From Akkermansia sp. (GTDB lineage Bacteria; Verrucomicrobiota; Verrucomicrobiia; Verrucomicrobiales; Akkermansiaceae), in the NCBI GenBank assembly GCA_030525455.1, contig JAUNER010000004.1, positions 49,451 through 113,450 on the forward strand: a stretch of DNA of 64,000 bases, given 5' to 3'. The position numbers were made by a program, and so were the translations under genes. The first letter of the stretch is position 1. Each line of letters opens with the position of its first letter. Under the pieces are notes generated by a model. That model did no database searches. It saw nothing but the letters and a program-made list of their open reading frames with translations, and had not been told where the DNA came from. Below are positions 44,232 through 54,715 of this stretch, in pieces.

Positions 44232-46109
44232 CTATTTCGACACGTTATTGCCGGGAGCTTTCTTCCAAACACCATCACAAACTTGGGCCGTCGTCCCTCT
44301 CGACTTGAAAAACTTTGTTAAAACAATAAAGACAAAAACACAAAGAGCAACTAAAACAGCCCAATCCCCTAAAAGGGCATACAAAGTCACCCCTGTATAC
44401 GCAATCGGTAACTGAGCATACATAGCCCCACGTATAAAGGGATTGCCCTGTTCATTGCGTAAATCATTAATCACACTCCCATTAGGAGCCACAGCCACAG
44501 TCACCCCTGTATTTGCCGCACGAACCATTGAGCGACGTAACTCAATAGCACGAAATGCGGCATTTCTCCAGTGTTGCTCATTTGCCCAAGATTGGTTAAA
44601 CCAGCCATCATTGGTAACATTCACAATCACTTGAGATTCTGAGCGAGCAAACTTACGAGCCCATGAGCCAATCACATCCTCAAAACACACGAGAGGAATA
44701 ATGCTTACCATCTTATCTCCCCCTACCTGCATCGGCACAGATAGTGGAAGTGTCGAAGTACCGGGAGTAAAATTACACCCCATAGCCATACCGGCAGAAA
44801 ATGCAAAGGCATCCTCTAAAATGGGCAAAGTTTCTCTAAAAGGAATATATTCACCAAATGGTACTAACTGACCTTTAGGTTGAGAAATCACACTTTCATA
44901 ATCACCGGTAAATACAGAAAGATTATTATAAACACTTTGAATTTTTAACTGAGGGGAAAGGTGTTTTTCATCCGTTCCGGTAATAAGCACAAAATCCCCT
45001 ACTCGCTCCCTCAAGCCCTGAACCCAATCTGCATTCTTACTCATGAAATGCACATTATTCTGCCCGGGAATTACTTTTTTACTATTAGCAAAATAACAAG
45101 TTGCATCTGGGAAAGAACTTTCTGGCCAAATCACCCAGGTTGGATAACTCATAGACACTTCTTTTCCGGAAACAACTGCAAGCTCTAAGGATTTTTTTTC
45201 AACATCATAAAAGCCTTTTTCTGTTTCTTGAATCAAGCCCTTATAAATAGATAAAGTATTGCGTGGATCCCATTTTTCTTTGATACTTAAGTTTAACTGC
45301 ACAGCTAATATTGGCAATACCTGTCTACCATCACGCCCACTAACCACCTCTGAGGACTCAGAATATTTAACCGACAAATGAACCCCATACACAAACATCA
45401 GTAGCACCACTACGACAAAACAAAAGAAATCCCATGGTACAGTTCGTCTGCCCTCATTTAGCAACATCGTGGTAGCACGTCTAGCCGCACACCATAACCA
45501 AACAGAAAAACACACAGGAATCCCGCCTAAAGCTATGACACCGATAAACTCCGCCATCTGTGAAATAGGATTCCCATAAAGTGCAACACCAAAACAATTC
45601 CAACTAAAACCTGGAATTAATGCCCCTCTCACCCACTCCAAACAAACCCATAAACAAGCACCTGCCAAAGCAGTCTTTGCACTTGGCCACATATCAGCCA
45701 ATGCCCAAGCTCGCCATTTTTCTCGTCTTTCCGGTGTGGGTAAAGTGACTTCCGGAAGCTCTGATTTCTGCGGTCTGAGCCACGTCCCCATCACCATTGC
45801 CCAAATTGCAGGAAATACAGCACAATAACATGTCACCAACGGAATATAGCCCAATGTGCTGACCTCATTTACCCACCAAACAGAAATTCCAAATAAAAAT
45901 ACACCATAAAGCCAACCATAAAATGCACAGCACCATTTACCACGAGCACCGCCACTCCAGAGGGCAGAAAAAAGGGGAAATAAGCCAATCCATATACAGC
46001 CCCCCCAATCTAAAGGCACAAAAGCACAAGAACTTAACACCCCTCCAATCACAGCCAATAAACACCCCAACCACAGCGAAATCGGTTTAGCAGAAACAGA
46101 ATTAGTCAT
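44232..46109 (-). CDS. lnt: Apolipoprotein N-acyltransferase
   Basis: Adds the third acyl chain to the N-terminal Cys of lipoproteins at the inner membrane. 625 residues, somewhat longer than the usual 510-540. An N-terminal bundle of about seven membrane helices (residues 10-260) is followed by a nitrilase-like domain. The catalytic triad elements are visible: Glu in VIWPESSFPD, Lys in PKGQLVPFGEYIP, and Cys in PLVCFEDVIGSWARK. A last membrane helix lies near the C-terminus. An insert around residues 290-330 explains part of the extra length. Several lipobox proteins in the window would be its substrates. Divergent from the ferredoxin gene. Confidence 0.94.
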   Translation of the reverse strand: MTNSVSAKPISLWLGCLLAVIGGVLSSCAFVPLDWGGCIWIGLFPLFSALWSGGARGKWCCAFYGWLYGVFLFGISVWWVNEVSTLGYIPLVTCYCAVFPAIWAMVMGTWLRPQKSELPEVTLPTPERREKWRAWALADMWPSAKTALAGACLWVCLEWVRGALIPGFSWNCFGVALYGNPISQMAEFIGVIALGGIPVCFSVWLWCAARRATTMLLNEGRRTVPWDFFCFVVVVLLMFVYGVHLSVKYSESSEVVSGRDGRQVLPILAVQLNLSIKEKWDPRNTLSIYKGLIQETEKGFYDVEKKSLELAVVSGKEVSMSYPTWVIWPESSFPDATCYFANSKKVIPGQNNVHFMSKNADWVQGLRERVGDFVLITGTDEKHLSPQLKIQSVYNNLSVFTGDYESVISQPKGQLVPFGEYIPFRETLPILEDAFAFSAGMAMGCNFTPGTSTLPLSVPMQVGGDKMVSIIPLVCFEDVIGSWARKFARSESQVIVNVTNDGWFNQSWANEQHWRNAAFRAIELRRSMVRAANTGVTVAVAPNGSVINDLRNEQGNPFIRGAMYAQLPIAYTGVTLYALLGDWAVLVALCVFVFIVLTKFFKSRGTTAQVCDGVWKKAPGNNVSK

Positions 46110-46242
46110 GACAAACGAACAACAGTACTCCCCTATTGTTCACTTACTGACTTATTCGTGCAATAAAAAAGATTTGAAAAGTTAGTCAATTAGGTAATAC
46201 TAGTGCTCAGTTCATACAATTAACCATAACCATACTGACTAT

Positions 46243-46476
46243 ATGGCAGACAAAGACGATAAAACACCAATGTGCGTTCCCGGTAAGTTCTACGTAGATA
46301 GCTCTTGCATCGACTGCGACCTTTGCCGCGAAACTGCTCCAAGCATCTTCGGCCGTGACGAAGATGAAGGCGTATCTTATGTTGCTAAGCAGCCTGAAAA
46401 TGATGAAGAATTGGCAGCTGCTTGCGAAGCAATGGAAGGTTGCCCAGTAGAAGCTATCGGTGACGACGGCGAATAA
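46243..46476 (+). CDS. Single-cluster [4Fe-4S] ferredoxin
   Basis: 77 residues, strongly acidic. Cluster ligands are Cys22, Cys25 and Cys28 in SCIDCDLC and Cys67 in GCPVEAI. Cys11 and Cys61 are extra and could form a disulfide, as in some one-cluster ferredoxins. It is a cytosolic electron carrier of low potential; no partner enzyme is encoded next to it. The spacer to lnt (133 bases) must carry both divergent promoters; TTGAAA with TACTAG 18 bases downstream is a candidate for this gene. Confidence 0.95.
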   Translation: MADKDDKTPMCVPGKFYVDSSCIDCDLCRETAPSIFGRDEDEGVSYVAKQPENDEELAAACEAMEGCPVEAIGDDGE

Positions 46477-46507
46477 TTCTCCGTTTTCCCATATTTTCTA
46501 ATTATCC

Positions 46508-46542
46508 GCCCGGGCGTTGCTAGTCAACACTCCGGGCTTTTG
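46508..46542 (+). terminator. Terminator of the ferredoxin gene
   Basis: GCCCGG pairs with CCGGGC, with an inner GTTG/CAAC stem, followed by TTTTG. It ends just before the next start codon at 46549. Confidence 0.82.
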
Positions 46543-46548
46543 TTTCTT

Positions 46549-46977
46549 ATGGAGAACCAATCAGACAATCCCCCGCAGGAATTTCATTCTTCGCCGGTGC
46601 GTAAGGAGTTCATTCCTCTTGCCGAACAAGATTTACGGCAAGCCCTTGCAGATTGGTTTCAAGTACCACCTACTTTTTCAGAAACTCGTAATATTCATCA
46701 AATTGGGACACTCCTTGGAGAAATCACAAAAAAACTACCATCTCTGAGCGTAGGGCTTGCTCCTGAGACTCTACAAAAAGGTTGGCTCGCCGCAGCAGGT
46801 CCATTTCTAGGAAAACAAGCAAACTTGCTTTCTATTTCCAAAGGGGTCGCCATCATTCAAGTTCTTCAACCGGCTATTCGCTATCATTTGGAGCAATGGA
46901 AAGCTCCACTTCTGGCAAAACTACAAAAAGAATTCCCCGGTGAAGACATCAAAGCTGTTCGTATTCGAATTGGATAA
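46549..46977 (+). CDS. DUF721 protein (DciA-like)
   Basis: 142 residues from the ATG at 46549. The C-terminal part (GTLLGEITKKLPSLSVG, WLAAAGPFLGKQANLLSI, KGVAIIQVLQPAIRYHLEQW, and ending KAVRIRIG) fits the DUF721 pattern of a Trp-Ala-x-G core followed by strands. DciA, a member of this family, loads the replicative helicase in bacteria lacking DnaC/DnaI. DciA identity is inferred because the family is broad. The ATG follows closely on a terminator hairpin, so its own promoter is unclear. Convergent with the acyltransferase-3 gene, 3 bases apart. Confidence 0.75.
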   Translation: MENQSDNPPQEFHSSPVRKEFIPLAEQDLRQALADWFQVPPTFSETRNIHQIGTLLGEITKKLPSLSVGLAPETLQKGWLAAAGPFLGKQANLLSISKGVAIIQVLQPAIRYHLEQWKAPLLAKLQKEFPGEDIKAVRIRIG

Positions 46978-46980
46978 GGC

Positions 46981-47946
46981 TTACTTAACTCCTATTAACG
47001 ATTTGAGCCACATGGGAGCATACTTCATTACTAAACGATAAAGCCCATATCCGACCCAATAAATAAGTGGTACTAATAACCACCAAATTTTCTCACCACT
47101 TGGCCACCAATACAGCACCGCACACATCAGCGGCATCAAACATATAACGATGAAAATGTGAGTACAGTAAACAAAAAAACTAGCCTCTGCGTATTGACGG
47201 CAACGGCAAAATACACTAGGCATAAAATGCTCCAATAAAACCGGCAAACTAAAAATAGCCAAGACTATTAGCCACAGACAACTACGCACACTTACAGAGC
47301 TAAAATAACAATGACATAAAACCAAGCTTACAGCAGAAATCACTAGGGCTAAGTGCACCCTATTCGGCACATTCCTAAATTTCTCTAGAAGCTTAGGCAC
47401 ATAAGTTCCCAAAATTATCCCCACCACATAGTCACCAAACATATATGGACTAGGCCACGCCAATGTATCATCCCACCTGTTAATAAATAAACAGCTCACC
47501 CCCAGCACATACAAAACAATACGCCACTTTTGTAATAAAAAACTCAATAATGTAAACATCATTAAGTCCCGCAAAAACCACATAGGCGTTAGCATCGGAG
47601 CATACCCTACCCCAAAAACCCGTAGTATTCCCCCATCTTCCCAAGTAAAACACGTACCACACCAATATACAAAACACCAAAATAAATACGGCAACAATAT
47701 GCCCTTCATGCGGTTCCACAACCACACAGCATCCATCTGTGCCAATTTCGATGCATTAAAAAAACCGGAAAGTAGGAAAAAAAGTGCTAATGCCGGGCCA
47801 ATCAACCATTCATTTGCCTCCCAGGGACCACACGGCACATGTTGCATAATCACAATCAATGTAGCAATCAATCGGGCAATTTCTATAAAGGGCATCCGTT
47901 TACCCTTTTCTGCGATACCGCCACCGACTGTATTCACTTCATTCAT
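46981..47946 (-). CDS. Membrane acyltransferase, acyltransferase-3 family
   Basis: 321 residues with about ten membrane helices. The N-terminal motif RMPFIEIARLIATLIVIMQH carries the conserved Arg and the catalytic His36 of the family. The next helices contain WLIGPALALFFLLSGFFNA, a typical family phrase. Such proteins O-acetylate or otherwise acylate polysaccharides, lipids or peptidoglycan; the acceptor here is unknown. It is compact, lacking the SGNH domain found in longer OafA-like proteins. It is convergent with the DUF721 gene and divergent from the alpha-2-macroglobulin gene. Confidence 0.9.
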   Translation of the reverse strand: MNEVNTVGGGIAEKGKRMPFIEIARLIATLIVIMQHVPCGPWEANEWLIGPALALFFLLSGFFNASKLAQMDAVWLWNRMKGILLPYLFWCFVYWCGTCFTWEDGGILRVFGVGYAPMLTPMWFLRDLMMFTLLSFLLQKWRIVLYVLGVSCLFINRWDDTLAWPSPYMFGDYVVGIILGTYVPKLLEKFRNVPNRVHLALVISAVSLVLCHCYFSSVSVRSCLWLIVLAIFSLPVLLEHFMPSVFCRCRQYAEASFFVYCTHIFIVICLMPLMCAVLYWWPSGEKIWWLLVPLIYWVGYGLYRLVMKYAPMWLKSLIGVK

Positions 47947-48094
47947 TTTCAGAAAAACACATCAACTATTCCTATCTTCCTCAATTCTCCACACCAATCT
48001 ACCAAATTCACCTTTTCAATCAAGCAGATAAAACAAAGTCTGCTCGCTACTAAAAGTCTTCATTCGATTTGCCGATTTGTTACCTAATTGTAAC

Positions 48095-48122
48095 TTGCGA
48101 AAATCTAATATATGGATAAAAT
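48095..48122 (+). promoter_or_regulatory. Promoter giving a leaderless alpha-2-macroglobulin transcript
   Basis: TTGCGA, a 16-base spacer and TAAAAT. Six bases separate the -10 box from the ATG at 48129. Confidence 0.55.
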
Positions 48123-48128
48123 AGTGCA

Positions 48129-51100
48129 ATGATTCGTCGATTTGCCATACTCTTCACCTTCTTTTACATCTGCGGATTCGGTGTCTGTGCCCCAAACACT
48201 ACCACCGATGATGCTTCAAAAACCATTTCTTCTTACATCGATAAAGAGCAATTCAAAAAAGCATCTGAGCTTGCTCTGAAGCACCTACAAACTCAGGACA
48301 ATGAAGAAAGCGGAAAAATCCTAGCACTTTACATCCGTGCATTAGACTTTCTAAATCAGCTTGATTCAGACATTTACACAGACGACATCATCGCCGAACA
48401 ACTCAAACACCACGGCGAAAATCCGGAATTTTTAATCAGCCTTGCCGGAATTTATAATAACATCTCGCACCGCTTTGAACTGGAAGATGGCAAATACATC
48501 CGTACTCGTCGCTACCGAGGTGATTTTTCCGGTGAAGCAAGAGATAAAATTCAGAGCATTCAGCATTTGCTAAAAGCCATCAGTATTTGCAAAAAGTCAA
48601 ATAATAACAAAACTCTGGCCTCAGCTTATTTGATATTAGCAAACATCATCCAAAATAGCTCCCAATATAACAACTTCGCCGCATACGCCTCACTGGCAAG
48701 TTTAACCGATTACAGCAAACTACCACCCATTGTCCCCCTCAATGAAGCCTACGAAAGTGCCCATGCCTTTAGAAATGTAGAGACTCTACCAATAGTAAAT
48801 CCCGGCACGAAACAACAAGAAATCCTCTTTTACCCCATCCCCGATTCATGGGAAACTGCAAAAAATGACGGTCAACGTCTACGTTGGCTATGGCAAGCCG
48901 CTCGAAAAGCCAATCCGGAACTAGAATCTCGGCTAGTAAGCGATGAAATCGCATGGGCAAATAGATTCTTCAGTTATGCATTATTAGCTCGTCGTAGCGA
49001 ACCCATTTATGGTCCGGGGAACGCAGGTTCTGTGGCAGGCATAGACCCATCCACACTCAGCACAGAACAAACTGTTGTTGAGATGAATCGTGCGGCAAAA
49101 GATAAAGACAGGTATCGCATTATTACCTTACCGAATGATAATAATATCTTTGCTTTATTTGAAAAAATGCCGGCACCAACACACGATGACTTCCACCACT
49201 ATTTCCAATCAGCATCACTCGTCCTCAATGAATACATTCAAAGAAACCAAAGACAGGAAGCCGCTGATTTCTTGAAAAAAATTAAACCTGTCTGTACAAA
49301 ATTACTAGAGAGCACAAAAGATAAAAAAATTAGTGAAAAACTCAATGACCAATTATGGCAAATAAATGCGACCCTAGCTTACATATTAGAGCCGAATGGT
49401 GAATTTGTCGACGATAACAGAGTATTACTAGCCAATGACCAGATTTCCATCCAGTTCCAATACAGAAATGCCACGAGTGCCACAATTTCTATGCAGGAAC
49501 TCGATATCCGCAAATGGGCTGAAACTCGTGAAAATAAACTAAAAAACTGGTCAAAAAAAATCAATAAACTTTTTGATACTTACCCATTCACCCCAAGTCA
49601 ACTCTTTAGCGACATCACGGAAAATAATTACAAGGAATATTTAGGCAAAAAAATTGATGGCGGCAAAATTTCCCTCAATCCTGGTAATAAACACCTGGAC
49701 CAAATTTCTGACATTGCTCTACCAACTCAAAAAGCCGGTTGGTACATACTCACCATCACCCTTGAAAATGGCTACAAATTCCATCGTCTCATCACCCTTC
49801 AAGACATGGTTCTAGTCCGTCGCTATGTACCGGAAGGGTGTATGTGGTTCGTTGCCGATGCTAAAACAGGGGCACCTGTAAACGATGCAAAAATTTCTAT
49901 CTTTAAATATAACTACAACAACTACAAAAAACACATCACCGGCACAACGGATGCCGATGGTGTATTTATAGAAAAGGAAGAGAAAAAAACAAACCAACCA
50001 TACCGATTTACAGACATTCTCGTCACTAAGGGCGATAGCTATCTTGTAAACGGAAACAATCATAGACTCTATGATTCAAATTCCTTTATCAACAAGAATA
50101 AAAATGTAAAAGATGAAGCTCAGCTTATATTCCTAGGTAGCCAACCGGTCTACCGCCCGGGGCAAAAGGTGCAACTTAGAGGCATTGTCTACCATGCCGA
50201 CTATGCCAATCCTACTACGGTCTCCTGTGCTAACAGACAATTTATCATCCAATTCTCATCACCTACAGGTGATAAAACCACTGTTCCGGAACAAGTCATT
50301 ACTACGGATGAAGTAGGTGGGTTTAATCTGGATTTCACCTTGCCCACAGAATGCCCACTGGGTGCATATAGTGTTAAATTCAAACCTGTCGATAAGAGAT
50401 TTGACTGGAGATATACTAGTGGCTTCCGCGTCGAAGAATACAAAAAACCAGAATTTACAGTTAGCGTAAAAGCTCCGCAAAAAGAAGTTCGTCTAGGTAA
50501 AGACATCCCCATTACCATTCAGGCAAATTACTATGCGGGGGGGCCGGTAAGCCAAGGGAAAGCCACCATTTCTATCACTAGAAATTTAGAAACAGAATCA
50601 TGGCGACCACCTCACCCATGGGGGGGCTTCTACGAACGAATTAGCATCCATTCCGCCACAGATAGCATTCATAATCCGGGGGCAGATGATTATCAATTCA
50701 AAGGCAGAATCCCTCGCCCATGGCAGGAATCTGACCGCCCCCTGACTTGGGAACAAACCATCCCACTAGATAAAAATGGTCAGGCTACTATCAATTACTC
50801 AACCTTACAGGATGCTAAGGACTTTCCAACGCATAACATTGCCTACTCTATTCAGGTGAAAGTTGTCGATGCTTCTCTGAGAGAAATTAGTGAATCTGCC
50901 TCTGTCATTGCCGCCTGCAAACCATTTGAGGTATTCACCTCGTTAAATTACGGTTTTGCTCAAACTGGCGTGCCCGTACAGGCTACCATCACAGCCGCCA
51001 CCGCCAATGGCACAAAAATTAAACAGGCCAAGGGGCAGGTCACTCTTTATCACATACTTGGCCACCATAAACCGGAAAATCTAGGCACATGGGACATTGT

Positions 51101-54100
51101 CACCGATGACAACGGGAATGCAGTTATTAACTTCCAGACAAAGAACCGTGGGCTCCATCGTTTAGCCATCGTATTCCCCGGCACAGAGGGAAATTCTCCA
51201 GTATACAGTTCCTTTGATTTCCTTTCATACGGCGAAAAATCTAAATTTGACGGCTTCTATACCTACAAACCTCTAGCCATCACAACGGATAAACACGAAT
51301 ATGCTGCCGGAGAAACAGCAAAAATCATCATCTCCTCTAATTACGAAAACTCATCTGTCTGGACATTCTGCCGTTCCTCTTGGTCTAATGAATCTCGTCA
51401 GTTAGTAAAATTAGACGGACAATTAGGACACATCAACTGCCGGTTAGAAAAGACTGATATACCAAACTTTGCCGTAAATGCCTTTACCGTGCATCGCGGT
51501 CAATTACTAGGGGCAAGCACCATGATTTTCATGCCGCCTCAGAACCAAAAGCTCAACTCATCTATTCAGTCAAATTATCCAAATTACCAGCCAAATGACA
51601 AAGGTCAACTAACGCTGAAAGTAACAAGTTCTGATGGTAAACCAGTGAAAAACAGTTTCGTCACTCTAGCTGTCTATGATAAATCACTAGAAGACCTAGG
51701 TGGCACTCCCCCAAATCTGTTCAATAGAATCTGGTATGACCACAATTCCACATCGTCCAAAGCCGTACGCATGATACAAATGTTTAATAATAGGCAACTT
51801 GCCCATAACGAATATTCTTTTGTTTCCCTACTTCATCATTCATCCATATTCATTCCTATACCGGAATGCCAAGATGTTTTGGTGAATGGCATGGATGCCT
51901 TTGGAGCAGCACCAATGCCGACAATGGCCATGGCAAAAAGAAGTGCCCTCCGCTCCATGAAAAACAGCGTACAAGATGACGAGTACGAAACAGAAGACGA
52001 ATGCGATGAAGCAGCAATGGCTCCGGCTCTAGGGGCAGAGACTGGTGCTACACAAAAGCAAAATATTGCAATCCGCAAAAACTTCGCCGATAGCCTAAAG
52101 TGGATTGGTTGCCTAAAAACTGATGATAATGGTGTGGCTACCATCCCTATGGAAATGCCGGAAAATCTAACGACCTGGATGGCTCGTGCTTGGATGATTA
52201 CTCCGGAATTACAAATCGGGGAATGCTCCACAGAATTTTTGACCTCAAAAGACCTCATGGTCAGTATGCAAGCTCCTCGGTTCTTTGTAGAAAAAGACCT
52301 AGTAATGCTCACGGCCATCGTAAGGAATCAAACAGATAAACCTCTGTCTGCAAATGTAGCATTGACTCTGGAAAATGACTGTCTGGAACTTCTGCCTGCC
52401 GGGTCTGCTCTACTCAATCAAGTAGCTCCAAATGAATCAAACGCTGCTTCAAAATCAGTAAGCATTCCGGCAAAATCACTTGTGGCTGTCAACTGGTGGA
52501 CTCGTGCCCTACACGAAGGTTCTGCCATTGTCACCATGTCGGCTAAAGGGGAGCAACTCTCTGATGCCATGCAAATGAACTTCCCCGTGCTTGTTCATGG
52601 CATGATGCAACTTCATACAGATAGCACTGTGCTTACTCCAAATACCAAGGTAGGGAATCTAAACATCAATCTTCCACAGCAACGCCGTGCCGATAGTGGG
52701 GAATTAATAGTAAAGATATCTCCTAGCATTGCCCTTAGCATGGTCGAGGCATTGCCCTTCTTAGCTGAGTACCCATACGGCTGTGTTGAACAAACTCTAA
52801 ACCGATTTGTTCCAGCCTGTGAAATTATTAATACGCTTAATAAACTTGGTATCTCTCCGACTAAGGTTCTAGAATCAGCTCAAAGTTTGAATCCGCAAAC
52901 TATCAAAGACAAGGCATTCTATGATGCAAACATGGCTCGCATCAAACGGAATCCTGTTTATTCAGAGAAAAAAATCCACGAACTTGTTGCCAAAGGTATC
53001 GCTAAATTGAAAAAAATGCAACACAGCAATGGGGGCTGGAGCTGGTTTGATGGTGGCGACTATACTTGCCCGGTAATGACGGCAAACGTATTACATGGTC
53101 TTGGTCTGGTTGGTGATAGCTTTGATGTGCCCAAGAGCATGCTTCAACGTGCAAACAACTGGCTGACCAATTACCAAAACCAGCAAATTAAACTCTTAGA
53201 AAAAGGTGACAAATATAGAGAAATCATCAAAATTAAGGATGAAAAAGAACGCAAAAAAGCATTAAATAAACTAGGCGAATACAGACTAAATACTTATAGC
53301 ACCGATGCTTGGATTCATTACGTGCTTACAGAAAGAAAATCTGCTAATGCCAAAATGACTAAATATCTACTTAGAGATAAGTTAGGTTTACCAATGCTTA
53401 GCAAAATTCATCTGGCAGAAATACTTCTTATTACCAAGCAAAATAAAGAGCTAGAAGAGCTGATGCCTATCATCACTCAGTTTGTCAAAGAAGATAAATC
53501 TCTACAAACAGCTCACCTTAACCTCAGAAATGAAAATTACTGGTGGTTCTGGTATGGTAACAATAATGCCACTCAGGCAGCATTTCTGCACCTCATGTGC
53601 AAGTATGCTCCCAAAGATGAATTGAATGCCAAGCTGGCCAAATGGCTACTCAATAACCGCCGCAATGGCTCATACTGGGATTCTACCAAAGATACGGCCG
53701 ATTGTTTAGAGGCACTTTCTCTCTACTTGCTTACTACTAAAGAAGGCATGAGCGATATGGAAGCAGAAATCCTCTACGATGGCGAGGTAGTTAAAACCAT
53801 TAAATGCACGAAAGACACGCTCTTTACATACGATAATGCCTTTGTCTTAACAGGGAAAAACCTCACCACAGGCAAGCATAACATCACTATTCGTCGTCTA
53901 AAAGGTGATGGTAACATTTATGCCAATAGTAATTTATCTTACTTCTCGCTAGAGGATCACATTCCCCCTGCCGGCAATGCTGTTACCGTTGAAAGAAGTT
54001 GCTATGTCATCAAAACAAAAGCAGAAAAAGATGATGCCATTCTAGATACCCAAACGGATGCCGGTGAACTTATTTCTCAAGGTCAAGACCGCACGACTCG

Positions 54101-54473
54101 CCGACTTATCAAAGATGGCGACATCATCCAAAGCGGTGACATTATCGAAGTCGTACTCAGTGTAAAGACAAAAAATGATGTTGAATACATCATGCTTCGT
54201 GACCCGAAACCCGCCGGATGTGAGTCTACTCAAACCAATAGTGGCTACACCTCATTAGGCACAGCATTTGGCTACAAGGAAATAGCCGATACAGAAATAC
54301 GCTTATTCCTCGAAAAACTCTCTATGGGTGAATACCAACTCAAACACACCTTGCGAGCAGAACGTCCCGGTAAATTCAGCTCACTACCAACAGTCATCGA
54401 AGCTATGTATGCCCCGGAATTGCGTGGTAATAGCTCCGAATTAAAACTAGGCATCGAAGCCCCTAAAAATTAA
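48129..54473 (+). CDS. Bacterial alpha-2-macroglobulin family protein with thioester motif
   Basis: A 2114-residue exported protein, larger than the roughly 1650 residues of the Escherichia coli form. A signal peptide (FAILFTFFYICGFGVCA) is followed by a helical TPR-like N-terminal region of about 300 residues. Macroglobulin beta-sandwich domains follow (for example VPEGCMWFVADAKTGAPVND and YRPGQKVQLRGIVYHADY). A low-complexity segment rich in Met, Ala, Asp and Glu lies near residues 1255-1310, and then the thioester domain with Cys1552-Val-Glu1554-Gln1555 in YPYGCVEQTLNRFVP. The intact CxEQ predicts covalent trapping of proteases. The Cys in the signal region does not form a lipobox. The usual partner gene pbpC is not next to it. 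Confidence 0.93.
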   Translation: MIRRFAILFTFFYICGFGVCAPNTTTDDASKTISSYIDKEQFKKASELALKHLQTQDNEESGKILALYIRALDFLNQLDSDIYTDDIIAEQLKHHGENPEFLISLAGIYNNISHRFELEDGKYIRTRRYRGDFSGEARDKIQSIQHLLKAISICKKSNNNKTLASAYLILANIIQNSSQYNNFAAYASLASLTDYSKLPPIVPLNEAYESAHAFRNVETLPIVNPGTKQQEILFYPIPDSWETAKNDGQRLRWLWQAARKANPELESRLVSDEIAWANRFFSYALLARRSEPIYGPGNAGSVAGIDPSTLSTEQTVVEMNRAAKDKDRYRIITLPNDNNIFALFEKMPAPTHDDFHHYFQSASLVLNEYIQRNQRQEAADFLKKIKPVCTKLLESTKDKKISEKLNDQLWQINATLAYILEPNGEFVDDNRVLLANDQISIQFQYRNATSATISMQELDIRKWAETRENKLKNWSKKINKLFDTYPFTPSQLFSDITENNYKEYLGKKIDGGKISLNPGNKHLDQISDIALPTQKAGWYILTITLENGYKFHRLITLQDMVLVRRYVPEGCMWFVADAKTGAPVNDAKISIFKYNYNNYKKHITGTTDADGVFIEKEEKKTNQPYRFTDILVTKGDSYLVNGNNHRLYDSNSFINKNKNVKDEAQLIFLGSQPVYRPGQKVQLRGIVYHADYANPTTVSCANRQFIIQFSSPTGDKTTVPEQVITTDEVGGFNLDFTLPTECPLGAYSVKFKPVDKRFDWRYTSGFRVEEYKKPEFTVSVKAPQKEVRLGKDIPITIQANYYAGGPVSQGKATISITRNLETESWRPPHPWGGFYERISIHSATDSIHNPGADDYQFKGRIPRPWQESDRPLTWEQTIPLDKNGQATINYSTLQDAKDFPTHNIAYSIQVKVVDASLREISESASVIAACKPFEVFTSLNYGFAQTGVPVQATITAATANGTKIKQAKGQVTLYHILGHHKPENLGTWDIVTDDNGNAVINFQTKNRGLHRLAIVFPGTEGNSPVYSSFDFLSYGEKSKFDGFYTYKPLAITTDKHEYAAGETAKIIISSNYENSSVWTFCRSSWSNESRQLVKLDGQLGHINCRLEKTDIPNFAVNAFTVHRGQLLGASTMIFMPPQNQKLNSSIQSNYPNYQPNDKGQLTLKVTSSDGKPVKNSFVTLAVYDKSLEDLGGTPPNLFNRIWYDHNSTSSKAVRMIQMFNNRQLAHNEYSFVSLLHHSSIFIPIPECQDVLVNGMDAFGAAPMPTMAMAKRSALRSMKNSVQDDEYETEDECDEAAMAPALGAETGATQKQNIAIRKNFADSLKWIGCLKTDDNGVATIPMEMPENLTTWMARAWMITPELQIGECSTEFLTSKDLMVSMQAPRFFVEKDLVMLTAIVRNQTDKPLSANVALTLENDCLELLPAGSALLNQVAPNESNAASKSVSIPAKSLVAVNWWTRALHEGSAIVTMSAKGEQLSDAMQMNFPVLVHGMMQLHTDSTVLTPNTKVGNLNINLPQQRRADSGELIVKISPSIALSMVEALPFLAEYPYGCVEQTLNRFVPACEIINTLNKLGISPTKVLESAQSLNPQTIKDKAFYDANMARIKRNPVYSEKKIHELVAKGIAKLKKMQHSNGGWSWFDGGDYTCPVMTANVLHGLGLVGDSFDVPKSMLQRANNWLTNYQNQQIKLLEKGDKYREIIKIKDEKERKKALNKLGEYRLNTYSTDAWIHYVLTERKSANAKMTKYLLRDKLGLPMLSKIHLAEILLITKQNKELEELMPIITQFVKEDKSLQTAHLNLRNENYWWFWYGNNNATQAAFLHLMCKYAPKDELNAKLAKWLLNNRRNGSYWDSTKDTADCLEALSLYLLTTKEGMSDMEAEILYDGEVVKTIKCTKDTLFTYDNAFVLTGKNLTTGKHNITIRRLKGDGNIYANSNLSYFSLEDHIPPAGNAVTVERSCYVIKTKAEKDDAILDTQTDAGELISQGQDRTTRRLIKDGDIIQSGDIIEVVLSVKTKNDVEYIMLRDPKPAGCESTQTNSGYTSLGTAFGYKEIADTEIRLFLEKLSMGEYQLKHTLRAERPGKFSSLPTVIEAMYAPELRGNSSELKLGIEAPKN

Positions 54474-54626
54474 TCCACAGCCCTCCCCAACTACCCTAAC
54501 TAGCATCAATCCGTCCAATCTTTTTTTACGGTACTCCTCTAACTGCTCCCATTACATTTCAAATCTCACAAAAATGAAACATCATAACCAATTTTTCTCC
54601 TATTGCTAGAGAGGAATGAACACCCG

Positions 54627-54657
54627 AAGGCAGTCACACACGTGGCTGCCTTTTTTG
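54627..54657 (+). terminator. Terminator in the spacer after the alpha-2-macroglobulin gene
   Basis: GGCAGTCAC pairs with GTGGCTGCC (one G-U pair), followed by T6. It lies 155 bases after the stop. Nothing else in 54474-54715 is recognisable. Confidence 0.85.
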
Positions 54658-54715
54658 AAGGACAAAAGAAATATCCCCCAAACCACGACTCAACCACGTT
54701 AGCATCTACTCAAGC

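Noticed and set aside
50530..50640. Two G7 runs in the alpha-2-macroglobulin gene as phase-variation tracts
   Set aside because: Seven bases is short for efficient slippage and both encode ordinary Gly-rich turns.
51836..52318. 160-codon minus-strand frame inside the alpha-2-macroglobulin gene
   Set aside because: Antisense shadow of a confidently identified gene; no signals of its own.
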